From Capniomyces stellatus (Eukaryota; Kickxellomycota; Harpellomycetes; Harpellales; Legeriomycetaceae): DNA of 64,000 nt. Shown here in pieces: positions 11,704 through 23,741 of this stretch (the stretch's first letter is position 1; every line of letters begins with the position of its first letter). The position numbers and the translations under genes were made by a program. Under the pieces are notes generated by a model. It did not search any database, was not told the DNA's origin, and saw only the letters and a list, made by a program, of their open reading frames with translations. Location of the stretch: the NCBI GenBank assembly GCA_001661515.1, contig LUVW01000009.1, positions 202,000 through 265,999 of the forward strand, read 5' to 3'.

Positions 11704-12784
11704 TTAACGAAGACGACGGGCTTCACGTTCAGACTCGAGGAGTGTGAGGATATCGTTTTCACGGACTGGTCCTTTAACGTTACGGATGATTGAACGGGAA
11801 GTATCATCCATGAATTCAACACGAACTTGTGTGACACCTCCACGGGATCCAGTGCGACCAAGAACCTTGGTGACCTTAGCGAGTTTAACTTGTGTTTTTT
11901 GATCCTAAAATACAAATGTTGCAATTAAGAATAATAAACAATTTAGTATTAGTCTACGCAAAATCAATGGTAAAAGCTGTATAGTAACAGGCATTATGCG
12001 TAGTTAGTTTGACAACAGCGGCTTTATACCGGCAAACAATTTCCTGCTAAAACCGTCGCAGGAAAAAAAAAAGGCTTGGGCAAGTCAACGACAAGTTTAA
12101 CAGAAAGGCTAGCTCCAACAAGGGTTCCAACTAAAACAAAGCACACGCGTCCATCGAATGCTATGACAAGTCAGATCCCATTGTTGAGAATTATAGCTAG
12201 CCATACCCAGTGATCTTTCTGACGAGATGGCGTAATTTCGCACCAACATCATCACCCCCCCATTCAATATCCTATTTCCAATAAAAAGAAACAATGGAAA
12301 TACATCGAAATCCAAAAAGAGGTTTTTCGCTGGCGATTTGTAGAAGCAGAGGAAAAAAGGCAAACAAGTCAACCCTTCACGTCTGAATCAAACAAGTCTA
12401 CGAACAGTTGCTTATAAATGAAAGCAGCAACGTCGAATCCAACATAGTCCCAGAATACGCAAAAAGCATATTTATCTGCAAATATACAATCGATAGGAAA
12501 TAATCCATGGAGTTTTTTTTTTGCATTATAACATTTCCAACTCAAGCTTGAATAATTGAATCGAATGAATCTAGTTGATGCTGAATGTCGAATCTGTAAC
12601 TGATGAATCCCATAGCCTTAAAATCGGGAGCTTTATTTTTATGCGACGGATTCGATGAGCAGGTGATTCAAATAAAGACCGCATCACTCCAATTAAAAAA
12701 ACGCCGTGTGCTAGATAAAAGATCCATAGCCTATATATAGCTTTAAAAGGGTCATAATCGATATAGTGTTGTATATCTTACCAT
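11704..12784 (-). CDS. RPS28: 40S ribosomal protein eS28 (RPS28)
   Basis: Small-subunit ribosomal protein that sits near the mRNA exit channel on the 40S head. Exon 2 (11904 down to 11704) encodes [20 protein letters not shown], then [20 protein letters not shown], and ends [12 protein letters not shown] and a stop, a near full-length match to eS28. Only the first codon is missing. An AAAATGGTAAGA at 12784-12776 would supply exon 1 as a bare ATG (12782-12784), joined by an 877-bp phase-0 intron ending TTTTAG. The product is then 67 residues starting M-D-x-K-T, as in other fungal eS28. The exon-2 identity is certain. The remote ATG exon is inferred, and other start sites inside the long intron are possible. 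Codons are biased to CGT, GGT and CTC, as expected of a highly expressed gene. Confidence 0.93.
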
Positions 12785-13429
12785 TTTCGGCGGTTATATT
12801 ATATATTATTTTCTATTCCAAAAACAATAAAGGTCTTGACTGACTCGGTAATGGATTTATTTGAGAAAGGAATTTTCTTCATTTTGGCGGGTTTATTTTT
12901 TACTTTGTCTATTTTTTTTTAATTTTTAATTTTTTTTGCTAAATTTATTTAAACAAATTATTATTAAATTATTTCAACTTTTTTTTTTATTTTTTTATTT
13001 TCCACTCGAAATAGTAAAGTGTTGAATCCCATATTTTGCTTTTATTAGAATAAATAAAAAAAAGAGATCAATTAAATGACACTTAAAAGAAAAGAATTAA
13101 ATTGAAAGTCTTAGTTTGGAAATACTACAAGAGTAATCCAGCCAATACCATACCAGCAAGACATTTATTGTTGGTAGATTTAGTCAGCATATATTTATTT
13201 ACTATTTGTTAAAAGTTCAAGAGTTTGAAGAGTTTGAAGAGTTTGAAGGTATATTTTTAATTGAACAGACCAACAACGAAATGTAGTGGTTGTGGATCAA
13301 ATGTACGTATATTAAATGCACATATATAAATAAAGCAAAAAAAAAAAAGAGATAACGAGGGAGTTGAAAGAACTTGAAAGTATCTAAAGTAAGAAAAACA
13401 AAAAAAGAGACAAACAAGCAAAAAAAAGG
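12785..13429. other. Intergenic, eS28 promoter and HSE1 3' flank
   Basis: 645 bp of T- and A-rich DNA with no supportable gene. It must hold the eS28 promoter if the ATG-only first exon is right, and the HSE1 polyadenylation region. Three GAGTTTGAA repeats occur near 13210-13246. Confidence 0.6.
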
Positions 13430-16130
13430 CTAGTTTCTGAACTGATTCTGGTTATGAGCCTGATTCAAGTTTTGGGGCGGGCCTTGTGGGGGTTGTTGAT
13501 TGTATGAATTTGGGGGGTATACAGAGTTATCAGGGCGTGGTTGTGGTTGTGGTTGTGGTTGTGGTTGTTGGGATAGTTGAGATGGGTGTCCACCTTGATG
13601 AGGATTGTTAGAGAGTTGTTGTACTGGTTGAGGGTTAGGTGAAGTATAGATATACTGTTGTTGGGGAGATGTTGAGATGGTTTGAGATTGTTGTTGATTA
13701 ACTCTGGGATTGGGGTTAGTATTGGGGTTGGGATTGGGGTAGTTGGTTTGTTGGCCAGAGTAACTATTTGGGTATGGAGACTGACCTTGGTGACCTTGAT
13801 AACCCTGATGGCCTTGTTGTTGTTGGTAGCTGGTTTGGTGTGTGACTTGCTGGGCTTGGATTGGGACAGGGGCAGGAATTTCATAGTGTTGGGGTGGTAC
13901 AGAGGTATTATAGTTGGGTTGTTGGTATAAAGGCTGAGAGACTCCAGCATTGGGTTGCGCGTTGGGGTAGGGTTGGTATGGAGGCGGGGTGTTGGTATAT
14001 AGTTGAGGTTGATGTTGGGTTGGTGGGTAGTTTTGCTGGTTGGTTTGAATTCTTTGGGATGAATTGGCCATCATTGTGTCGTATGTGTACATGGCATCGG
14101 TCAGCTGTTTATCCAGCGCAACCAATTCATCGTTTTTCCGCCTAAACTCTTCAATCAGCTTCACTATTCTTGGTCTAAGGCTCAGAGTTGATGCATACAG
14201 CGCCTGTATTTCTGCGTTCTCCGACAAACTGTCTCGCTGTGGGTCTAATCGACTCAGCATCCTAAGCAGTACCTCAATGTTGTGTGCCTCTCCCATCACC
14301 ATGTCCTCAACCGTATTCAGATCTGCCTGCTCCGTTTTGAGGTCTCTAACTGCTTGCACAAAGTTTGCTGGGAAAATCCCCTGGCTGCCCCGAAGCTCGC
14401 CTTTCCACCAATCCCGGTACTTTTGGTCCAGCACCGAAATCACATCCCCTTTAACAAAACCCAGCTCCCCTGGCTCTGTAGGAACAAAGTCAAACAACGC
14501 CTTCACCTTAATTGTGCTTTTCATCTGTGCCCCGTAATTACCCCTTGCCACTGGTCCTGTGCTTGTTTGCCCCGTCGAATTATTGGTTGCTATTATCGTC
14601 GTATGTCTTTTTATCTCATTTCGAATCTGTGCTGGTGACTATTTTAACATCATACAAAACATCATACAAAACATCATACAAAACATCATATCACACATTT
14701 TTTACTATTGTTTCCTTTTTATAAACCCAGTCTAACACTAACTTTAAAACTTCAATTTAATAAATCAATTATGCCTTCTAATTAATCGTACCTGATAGTT
14801 TGTCATTCGCTTTTGATTATCAATGTCAGAAAGCGATAATGCCAGTGCTAGCTGCATTTCATCCTCCTCCTTTTGCACATCTGAAGCAATCTATTAATCA
14901 TAATCCACAATAATATTTCATATCAGTTCACATAAATTTGTTACAACATATGTTTTCTCTCCCACTCCTTCCGATCCCCCCCCCCCCCNCCCCCCCCCCC
15001 CCTTTTTTTTTTACTCCCACCCAATATTTCCTTTTACTCTTATTTATGTTTTTATATATTTTACATCTTTGGGAATTTTCTGTGGTTTTTGTGGCTGAGG
15101 AAACTTGACTCCTATTCACACAACAACTATTTATTAGTATACTACACACCGTACACACATATATATATATCGTAGACTAGCAGTCAAATATACCAAACAT
15201 ACCTTGCGAAGATAGTTTGCTGTAGGTTTCTTCCATTAAACTAAGCTCAGTATCTTGGCGGAATTCAAACGCCCATTGTTGAATGTTGCCCAAAATTTTC
15301 TTTTTGATTTTCTCGTTTACTGCCTATTTGCCCACACAACAGCACATTGTCAACAATAACAACAACAACAACAAATATATTCGTCATTTCCCAATTATAC
15401 TTGCACAAAAAATAAACTTTTCTTACCTTGTCTCCTAGAATTCGAACCAGCGTCGTTGTAAATGCTCTAGAAGATATTTGTTGCTGTGCTATTTTGCCAC
15501 AGTTCTTTACCAACGATTCTGTAAGCTATATTTATCAGCATAGCTATTAGACAACCTACCCGTTTAGCTCTTTGTAGCTGCTGCACTATCATTCAATCAA
15601 TTAGTCCTTTATTATTTAAAAATAGCTCTAGTAAATATAAAACTTACAGATAATGTGTACATGACCACATTGGGATTCCTGTTCAACAATCTCTTGTTAA
15701 TCACTTCAAAACATTCTGAGCAGCTATACTCGCACAATATTCATCACTTTGAAATTAATACAAGCTTTAATTCTTAATTTCAGCTCCAGCCACTTTTAAA
15801 TGCCTGTCACTTTAAATACAACCAGTATAATGGCTTTTAATCTCTTTCTTTCTATTTCTTACTCTGCCTTATTATTCGAAACTTTGTCGCAAATTTCCAG
15901 TATTGTTTGCCAATCTTCAGTCGTGAGCTTTTCACTTGTTGCTTTTTCTATTTAAATTTCATCATTAATCTTATTATTATAGCCACATGCAGTCCCAAAT
16001 ATCAGGATGTTTGACGTGTACTTCATTCGCTTGTAACTTTTTTTTGTTAAAGTAAACTCTAACGCTGTAGGCTGTGCCGCTAAATCCACTTACTGACCAA
16101 GTCGTCAAATTTATTTGCTGAACGAAACAT
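13430..16130 (-). CDS. HSE1: ESCRT-0 subunit Hse1 (STAM homologue)
   Basis: Endosomal sorting protein that, with Vps27/Hrs, binds ubiquitinated membrane cargo for the multivesicular-body pathway. Seven exons: 16130-16094, 15947-15863, 15723-15648, 15525-15427, 15323-15203, 14880-14792, 14626-13430; 567 residues. Order of parts: VHS domain (about 1-135; starts MFRSANKFDDLVKKATSEKL, later LTESLVKNCGK and QQWAFEFRQD), a ubiquitin-interacting motif (about 144-160; EEDEMQLALALSLSD), an SH3 domain (about 208-265; KVKALFDF, GELGFVKGDVI, WWKGEL, GIFPANFV), a helical stretch typical of the GAT-like coiled coil, and a Gln/Pro/Asn-rich tail. This is the canonical Hse1 architecture. All phases close. Intron 2 (14881-15202) carries a poly-C tract with one undetermined base. 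The tail is longer and more repetitive than in yeast. Confidence 0.95.
14978..15002. repeat. Poly-C tract with an undetermined base
   Basis: A run of C interrupted by one N at 14989, inside HSE1 intron 2. Its length is probably not reliably assembled. Confidence 0.9.
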
Positions 16131-17089
16131 TTTTCTCTTTAACATTAAATTTAAATGTTCTCTAAAATGTTAGTGTTGTTGTTTACAATCACTAAATAAA
16201 ACTGGTTGTTGTTTAAAGTGCTGTAGTCAAGTATATTTATGTTGAAAGTAATCTAACTTTTCTCGTAATTGTGTTGACCTTATTTCCCCTATTTCCTCTC
16301 TTCCTACTATTTATTTCTTTAAAAAGCTTAGTTTTATATTTATGTTCTTTAAAAAGTAAAACAGCTTTGAATTGGGATTCTTTTCTGCCTTTCTGTTTTA
16401 ATGCGCTTTTTCTGGCAATAATCTATTTTAATAGATGAAATGGTGTTTACCTTACATAATTTCAGCTGTATTAAAAAAGACTTGGCAATTTGCCTATAGT
16501 TTTCTTTAAACTGAACGAATCCAACAAATTCAACATTTTGTCTCACATTATAACCAATAAATATGGTTGCTTATATCCGTTAACTTTAGTATTTTTGTTT
16601 CTATCTCTGCTCCCATTGTTATTTCTTATTCCCATTACTTTCTCCTTTCTTAATGTAGGAATATAGTCTACTTTACAAAACCTACTAACAACAAATGATC
16701 TACTCCCGACTTTGCCAAGGTCGCACTGTTCAAGCAAAAATAAACAAATTAATGTTTGGTCACAAGGGCGTACATTGTCAAGTTTGTTAGAAACGTTCAT
16801 TTAGTCCAAATAATAGAACACGTGTGTAATTGATTTATTAAAAATGTGTAGATGCATTTGGCAAGAATATATACAGAGCTTGACGGTATCATTGAACCCA
16901 AGGTGGATCCACTTTAGCCTTAAATATGACTAACAATGGTATACAAATAATACCATAACAAACGCCGCTCGGCCCAAAGTAAACAGCTGGATATGTGTAT
17001 ATAAATCCTGGCATAAATGATATCACAAAAGTTATAGTAAAATATTTGGCTAAAAATCCACACCTATCAGAAGGGGGGGGGGGAGGGTT
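16131..17089. other. Intergenic, HSE1 upstream
   Basis: About 960 bp between the HSE1 start and the stop of the BMT6-like gene. It is AT-rich. Two short minus-strand frames (16349-16546, 16543-16800) show no family resemblance, so I see only promoter and terminator space. Confidence 0.6.
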
Positions 17090-18466
17090 CTACAGCCTTC
17101 TGTACAGTCTAATAAAATATCGCATATTTTCGATAGGCAGAGGGAATTTTAGGCCGCCAGCATGCCTAAACCATCTGGAGTCGTCAGAGATTACAGGTTC
17201 GAAGATGCTTTTTAGTGAGTCAAAAAACGTATACGACATGTAGAAATTGCTCCCAACTTTTACCTTTGAAAACGAACCTGCCGAGTCAACCAGCTACAAA
17301 AAATACATTTTTTTTTTCATATTTGTTGATTAGAACTATTTCAGGTTTTTTTTTTTTATAAAAGAAAAAACCAATGAATGATTCACAGTGTTTGTAAACC
17401 AAGTCAATGCCATCGATATAAATAAACACATTAACTTGAAAGCACAAAGAATATCGAGTTGGTGTAAGATACGCACATTCTGACTATCGTTATAGAATAA
17501 TGTAGTGTGGGTTTGGATCTTACCAGAAAATAGGCTCCCTTTTTCAGTTTTTTGGAGATCAATGCAACAAATTTCATCGCATTCACCTTGTCAACAAACA
17601 ACTCGTTAAACACAAACATAGATGTCACCAAGTCGGCATTCTCTACTCGGGTATTGATTTCATCGCTTATATCTAAAAGATTGCCCGAACCATACGTACA
17701 CTTTAAAATTTCTGGTCCCAAACCAAACTTGTTCCGTATCGCTGCTTCTAGCTCAGTTAATACACAAGACCAGTCCACATAGTCCTGTATAACCAGCTCG
17801 ATTTGTTTTATCTTGTTTCCTAGAGCTCCTGCACTCGAGTACGCATCGTTTAAACACAGTGTTTTGTCAGCCTCCGTCTTAACATCTGCAACAGCACCAG
17901 CCCTGTTCTTTTCAACAATAGATCTCAACGCAGTAGAAATTCCCAGCAGCTCACTGCCCGCGCCAGCACCCAAACAGTAAATACTAACAGAGGTCCCATT
18001 CATTCCAATTTCCTTTTGGCTTAAAATTGATTCCAATTCCGGATTTTCGCTGAACACATAGTAGTAACACAATGCTCTTCTTGGGACGTATACTGTCGAG
18101 TAGACCTGAAGGTATTCAGGATTTGTAAAAATGTCGTCAAAATTACGTTCATAAAAACTTTTTTTTATTTCTCTCACTTTAGTCTCAAATCCTGGCTTTG
18201 ATATTTCATTCGAAAATGCAACCTTTAGCACATTTAGAATATCTATTGCGTGAAAAGTTGGATCGAATTAAAACATTGCAGTTTCTACAGTCGTGGCATC
18301 AATATACTGCACCCGTATTGCAGCCTTTTTATATTAGCCATATTTGCTAGTTTTTTTTTAGTTGAAACTTACCTTGCTCTTGAATAGCCTTGTTGACTGA
18401 ATTGTTATCTGTTCCACCCTCGGGATTCTTTGGCTTTAAGCTTTTGCTATTTGTTTTTTTGCTCAT
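17090..18466 (-). CDS. BMT6-like 25S rRNA m3U methyltransferase
   Basis: Predicted SAM-dependent methyltransferase. The family resemblance is to yeast Bmt6, which makes N3-methyluridine in 25S rRNA in the nucleolus. Three exons: 18466-18373, 18242-17524, 17293-17090; 338 residues, close to the yeast length. The start is basic and hydrophilic (MSKKTNSKSLKPKNPEGG). The motif I glycine loop YCLGAGAGSELLG is near 119-131, preceded by a conserved-looking FTNPEYLQVYSTVYVPRRAL segment. The last exon ends with WFRHAGGLKFPLPIENMRYF and RLYRRL, resembling the end of this family. I am sure it is a Rossmann-fold methyltransferase; the Bmt6 assignment and target nucleotide are inferred. A G-tract sits just downstream at 17073-17087. 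It is divergent from RFA1 across 1.9 kb. Confidence 0.75.
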
Positions 18467-20399
18467 TTTCTCAAACTCTTTATCATAATACTCTGCCCTT
18501 TTTCAATCACTTTTGCCTTAATTCTTGTATTCCAGCTGAAGTTTTAACTGCACTTGAGGCTTATCCAAAAACGTCTAACAATCAACTACTAATACCATTT
18601 GATATTCACATTTCAAAAAAAAAAAAGTTCAAAAAAAAAAAAGTTACTATTTTGTTCTTGAATGATTGGATCAAAAAAAATATCATTATTTCAATAAAAA
18701 AAATAATATTAGCAAAAGTTTTGCTTCAAGTCAAGTAGCCAATTTGTGTTGTAAAAGTTTGTCTTGGTCCATTATAAAAAGGAAGTGCAGCCTCCTATAC
18801 TTGTGTATGCAGTCAGTTAGTAAGATGAGTCAAGAAAAGAATATAATACTACAACGCCTAAATTTGCGTTTGGCTTTAAGCCGTTGAGGTTTTGTCTTTA
18901 TTCTATTGAAATAGTTGTTGAGGTTTGAAGTAAAATGTGTTCAAGTACTATGCGGATATGTTATATATAGTGAGATCAATGTCTGTCAAGTGGATTTTGT
19001 GAGTATTAGGCTAGAGTTTTGATGGTATGTAGTTACAAGCATTTTCTTTTTTAGAGCTGCGGAATTCTTTGATAACATAATAGTAATTACCAATACCTTT
19101 AAATATGATTTGTCAACCTCGTCAATAAAAAAGAAATAAACAGAAAATAAAGCAGAAGTTTGGTAATTACACGTTTCAAGCTACTTCTATTGGACCAATT
19201 GTAATATCTTCAAGCGCATAAGCTAGACGCTCGTGATTCAATGACTTTAAGTGGTGCTTCAAACCCAACAAATGGCTCATGTTTGAGTTTTTATAGGTCG
19301 AACAATAAAAGAAGCATATTAGCGGGGGAGGGGGGGATGCGGCTTTCGTGCTATAAATAGGCTTTTCAGAAATACTTTTTTCTTGATAATGGAATCAAAT
19401 AGTTTCTGAGGTGGTGAGTTTGGGAGCGGTAGAATAAACGTGTTTAAATATAAATGTTGTTTTGTAATAGCGATATACTAAGGCTATGAAATTATTTAGG
19501 CGCAGCACATTATTAGCTGAGACCATTTTTGACCAAGACATAATGTTGATATTACTAATACCAACAAGTTCAAAACACGATTTCCATGCTTAATTAAAAA
19601 AAGGCTAAAAAATAAAACGAAGCGGTTTGTATTTAGCTAGCCAATAGGCAGTGATAAAATGGAATAAGACATCTTGACATTGGTAGTTTAGGTAATTTAG
19701 GTAAAATAAATGAGAGTTAAAGTAAACAATTTCTGCGAATAAAAGTAAATTGTCATTGAAATAGCACAAGTGTTGGTGTTTTTTCTTTTTCTTTTTGGTA
19801 GGTTAATGGTGTCGTTGGAGGAGGGGTGTAAAGAATGAATGGTATAATTGGTGGTTTGGTTGGAAGAAAACAAAGTGCTGTAAAAAAGCAAAAAAAAAAA
19901 ACAGATAGCGTAAAATGTTTATGCGAGGAGTAAAAAAAGAAATGGTTGTGGATCAAAATGGAAAAAAATAAACAACAGTAAGTCGCCTATTTTAACAAAG
20001 GATCAAATAGAAACAAGTTGAAAACTGAAATAATCGAGTAGGAAAAAAAAAATAGAGGACAAAAAGGGTAGATTGTCAAGCGTAGAATTAAATAGGAACA
20101 AAGTGGAACGGTTACGCTTTATTTTTATTTTGGAATAACAGTATAGTTAGTGTTGAAAAGGCTACTTTTGAACTTGAAAACAAAGGGAGACGAGAATAAA
20201 AAAAATATATTATCAACGGTAAAAGTAAGAAAGTCTGCTAAAAACAGAGAAATTAAATAAAGGCGTTTTAAAGAAAACATAAACAATACAAACGTTACTA
20301 AAATCCAAAAACCTTAGAGTAGCCATTTAAACCAAAAAAAAACAAAGGACTATAATATCCCACAAATACACATAAATACACACAAATACACAAATAGTA
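18467..20399. other. Intergenic between BMT6-like gene and RFA1
   Basis: 1.9 kb separating two divergent genes, so it should hold both promoters. It contains a G5AG7 tract at 19324-19336 and purine-rich DNA up to the RFA1 start. Short frames here are T- or A-rich artefacts. Confidence 0.65.
19324..19336 (+). repeat. G5AG7 tract
   Basis: GGGGGAGGGGGGG, the same sequence as at 38219-38231; see the finding on G-tracts. Confidence 0.9.
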
Positions 20400-23300
20400 A
20401 TGTCGACAGTGCAATTAACTGAAGGGGCTATTAAGGCCTTTGAAACAGGAAGAACAGATCAGTTTCCAAATCCAATCCTACAAGTGATTTCCCAAGTCAA
20501 AGAGATAGCGACAAACAATGCAGGGCCACAGAAGCAGACACGGTATAGAGCAGTTGTGTCTGACGGACCAGGAACTATAAATGGTAAATGAATGGTATAC
20601 ACAATAGGAAAAGATAAACTAATATTCTGCTTTAATGAATGCTGGTTAAACCGACAGATAATGTCTTGAATCGATGAGAGAAAAAAAAATAATAAACAGA
20701 GAAACATAAACTAATACTGTTTAAAAAAATGGAAATAGTGTTTTTTGCAACGCAGTTAAATGGGCTTATCGAGTCAAAGGTAATTGAGAGATTCACAGTA
20801 ATCAAGGTTAAGCAGTACCAAGTGAATCCCATCAAGGACGACAAATTGTAAGTTGTTTATAAATAATATATATATATATATGTACGTGTGTTTTGACAGA
20901 TTATATCTCAATTTGGTTTAACAGGTTTTAATTAAACATTCAAAGGTTGCTCATTGTTTTGGATATGGAGGCAGTGATAACATTGGAGGATAAAGTGCCA
21001 CACAGACCAGCAGGGGAAAGCATGAATACAGGAGGTAACCAGAACCAGAACCAACGAGAAGATGTCAAGCCAGTGATAAGCGCACCAGGATCTTTTGGAC
21101 AGAACCAGCAACAGCGACCACAATTTTCACCTGGATTTGGAAATAACGAGGCGCAAAACAACAAATCTTTTTCAGGCGGAGGGTTTGGTGCAGGGTAAGT
21201 AGCAGATAAACAAATAGTTTTTTTGTGTCAACCAATTTTGACTCTATTCCGTGTTATTATTACTCTTATTTTCTTAATGAAAAAAAAGAAGAAAACGTGG
21301 GCGAGTTTTATAAAGTTTGAATTGATGTGTTGTTTACTATAGACCAATTCCACTTGCGCACTCGGGAGTTCCACCAAATATTTTTCCTATCAGAAGCATC
21401 AACCCTTACCAAAACAAGTAATTTTGGATACCAGTTCTTTAATTTGATTTATACTACTTTAGATGACTAGACAAGAAAAGAAAGAAAAAAAAGTAGTTTC
21501 TATACTAAAATACCAGCAACTGGGTGTATATTATAGATGGACGATTAGAGCGCGTGTATCACAGAAGAGTGATATCAGAACTTGGTCAAACCAGAAAGGA
21601 ACAGGGAGACTGTTTAACGTCACACTTATGGATGAATCGGTAATTACAATCAAATTTCAGATATTTGTATTTATTTGCATCAACTAGGAGGAAAAAAGAA
21701 ATAAATAGAGTGCAATATATAAATGTATATAAATATATATGTTTGTCAATTTCAACTAGGGGGAGATAAAGGCTACAGGATTTAACGATTCGATTGATCA
21801 GTATTACAACATGCTTGAGATTGGAAAGGTGATTGTTGTTTTATTAACGCTATTCTAGTAGTGTTGCTATAGTAGTATTGTTATAGTAGTATTGTTATAG
21901 TAGTATTATTTTAGTGGTGATGGTTGTGGTAATTTTGATGTTAAAATGGAGTGTTGAAACGGTGTATGTGTGTAGGTATACTATGTCTCTTCAGCAAGAG
22001 TCAACATGGCAAACCCCAAATTCAACCAAACCAAAAACGAATACGAACTTGTTCTTGAAAACCACTCTGTGATTTTGCCAGTAAGTAAAATTATAAACCC
22101 AGAATGATATTTTTTTTCTTTCTTTCGATATAAATATATATTTAATAATAAAAAAAACTATAATGCGTAAAAAAAAAAAAGAACTGGCAGCTGAACTAAA
22201 CAAAACAAATGAATAAATGCAATGAAAACTAGTGCACTGATGACCAGGCTGTTCCACAAGTCAGGTACTCGTTTGTCAAACTGGCTACTTTGGGTGAAGT
22301 TGAAAAGGATAAGCTAGTTGGTAAGTTTTTGTGTTTATATATATATATAGTATCCGTATCATAACTAACGTATCTGTCTGGCTGATTATTTTAGATGTAT
22401 TGGTTGTTGTGACACAAGTCGGTGAATTGTCCGAGATCACATCAAAAACCACAAACAGAACCGTAAGTCAAAAGTCGGTTTAAATATTTATTTTTAAAAT
22501 AAAAAGGCTGAAATAGAGTATTTAGACCGTTCCTCTGTTTACTTTGTAAACCTGGTATTGTTTGCTAAACTGAAATAACGAATTTTTTTTTTTTGGTGTT
22601 GGTTGATTGTAGATAATCAAAAGAGACATCACTGTGGTAGACGACAGTATGTACTCCGTCAGACTCACAATCTGGGGTGGACCAGCAGAGTCTTTCAACT
22701 TGCACGATAACCCAATTGTAGCTTTCCAGGGTGTCCGAGTTGGTGATTTTGGAGGTATTTAGTTTTATTCTATTTTATTCTATTTCAAAATACTTGCACG
22801 TTTTTTATCTATCCAGTATTTCTATATTGTGGCTCTATAACCAAATGAATTTACTTGTCTTCTTAGGTCGTACTTTATCAATGGTATCGTCAAGTTCCTT
22901 TGCTGCCAATGTTGATTTGCCTGAAGCTTATAAACTCAGATCATGGTAAGTTTGCCTATTTATAAATTCACTATGTTGACTGCAACAGTGAGCTTTAAAC
23001 TTGGCTTTGTTGTATACTAGGTACGATGGTCCAGGGAATTCGGCCGCTTTCCAGACATTTAGTGGCACTGGAGGTGGTCCAGGTGGTGCATCACAGCATG
23101 AAGACCAGTTCAAAACTGTGGCCCAAATTAAAGATGAATGCCTTGGCATGGGTGATAAGGTATACTATTACTTTTACTTTTACTTTTACTTTTACTTTTA
23201 CTTTTACTTTTACTATTACTATTACTTTTACTATTACTATTACTAATACTGTTTATTTTTGGTCTTATAATAGCCCGACTACTTTGTTTTGGATGCCACG

Positions 23301-23741
23301 GTGATATTTATAAGATCGGAAAACATAGCATATCCAGCATGTCCAAGTGACAACTGCAACAAGAAGGTTATCCAGGACAACAACCAGTGGAGATGCGAGC
23401 ATTGCCAAAGGACGTTCCCAGCCCCAGAGTACCGTTACATTCTTAGTATGAATGCAAGCGATCATACAGGGAATCTGTGGTTGCAATGTTTTGACGACAC
23501 AGGCTCAGTAGTAATGGGCTCCTCAGCAAACGACATTATGCCGTTATACGAGTCCAACAAGGATGAATTTGATGCAAAGATGTTGAAGCGAAACTTTACA
23601 AAGTATAGATTCAAGTGCAGGGCCAAGAATGAGGTGTACAACGATACTTCTCGTGTTCGGTACACTGTTATTTCTGTTAGCACTATTGACTATGCTGCCG
23701 AGTCTATTAGACTGGCCAAAATAATAAGTAGCTACGACTAA
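20400..23741 (+). CDS. RFA1: Replication protein A large subunit (RPA70)
   Basis: Single-strand DNA-binding subunit of the RPA heterotrimer used in replication, repair and recombination. Thirteen exons: 20400-20583, 20739-20847, 20946-21194, 21343-21417, 21537-21639, 21760-21828, 21976-22080, 22233-22320, 22395-22462, 22613-22754, 22867-22945, 23021-23159, 23274-23741. The product is 625 residues, against about 620 in yeast and human. Domains: N-terminal OB fold ([14 protein letters not shown], then [12 protein letters not shown] and [14 protein letters not shown]), a Gln/Asn-rich linker, DBD-A ([25 protein letters not shown]), DBD-B ([28 protein letters not shown]), and DBD-C with the zinc ribbon Cys493-Cys498-Cys511-Cys514. 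All splice phases are consistent. Intron 12 contains a TTTACT hexamer array. The exon-3 acceptor is AAAG rather than YAG. Confidence 0.97.
23160..23273 (+). repeat. TTTACT-type hexamer array in RFA1 intron 12
   Basis: The intron is mostly tandem TTTACT/TATTAC units, likely length-variable between strains. Confidence 0.85.

Noticed and set aside
12109..12372. 87-residue minus-strand frame inside the eS28 intron
   Set aside because: No family resemblance, and it cannot be joined in phase to the eS28 exon.
15647..15648. Extra HSE1 exon at about 15562-15590 (QLQRAKR) in the intron 15526-15647
   Set aside because: It would insert residues in the conserved VHS helix between MYTLS and LTESLVKNCG; direct joining fits the family.
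16349..16800. Two minus-strand frames upstream of HSE1
   Set aside because: Short, Lys/Phe-rich, no motif and no splice connection to neighbours.
18685..18712. Another truncated R1 insertion at ATTTCAATAAAAAAAA
   Set aside because: The flanks (CATT and AATATT) do not form a convincing target-site duplication.
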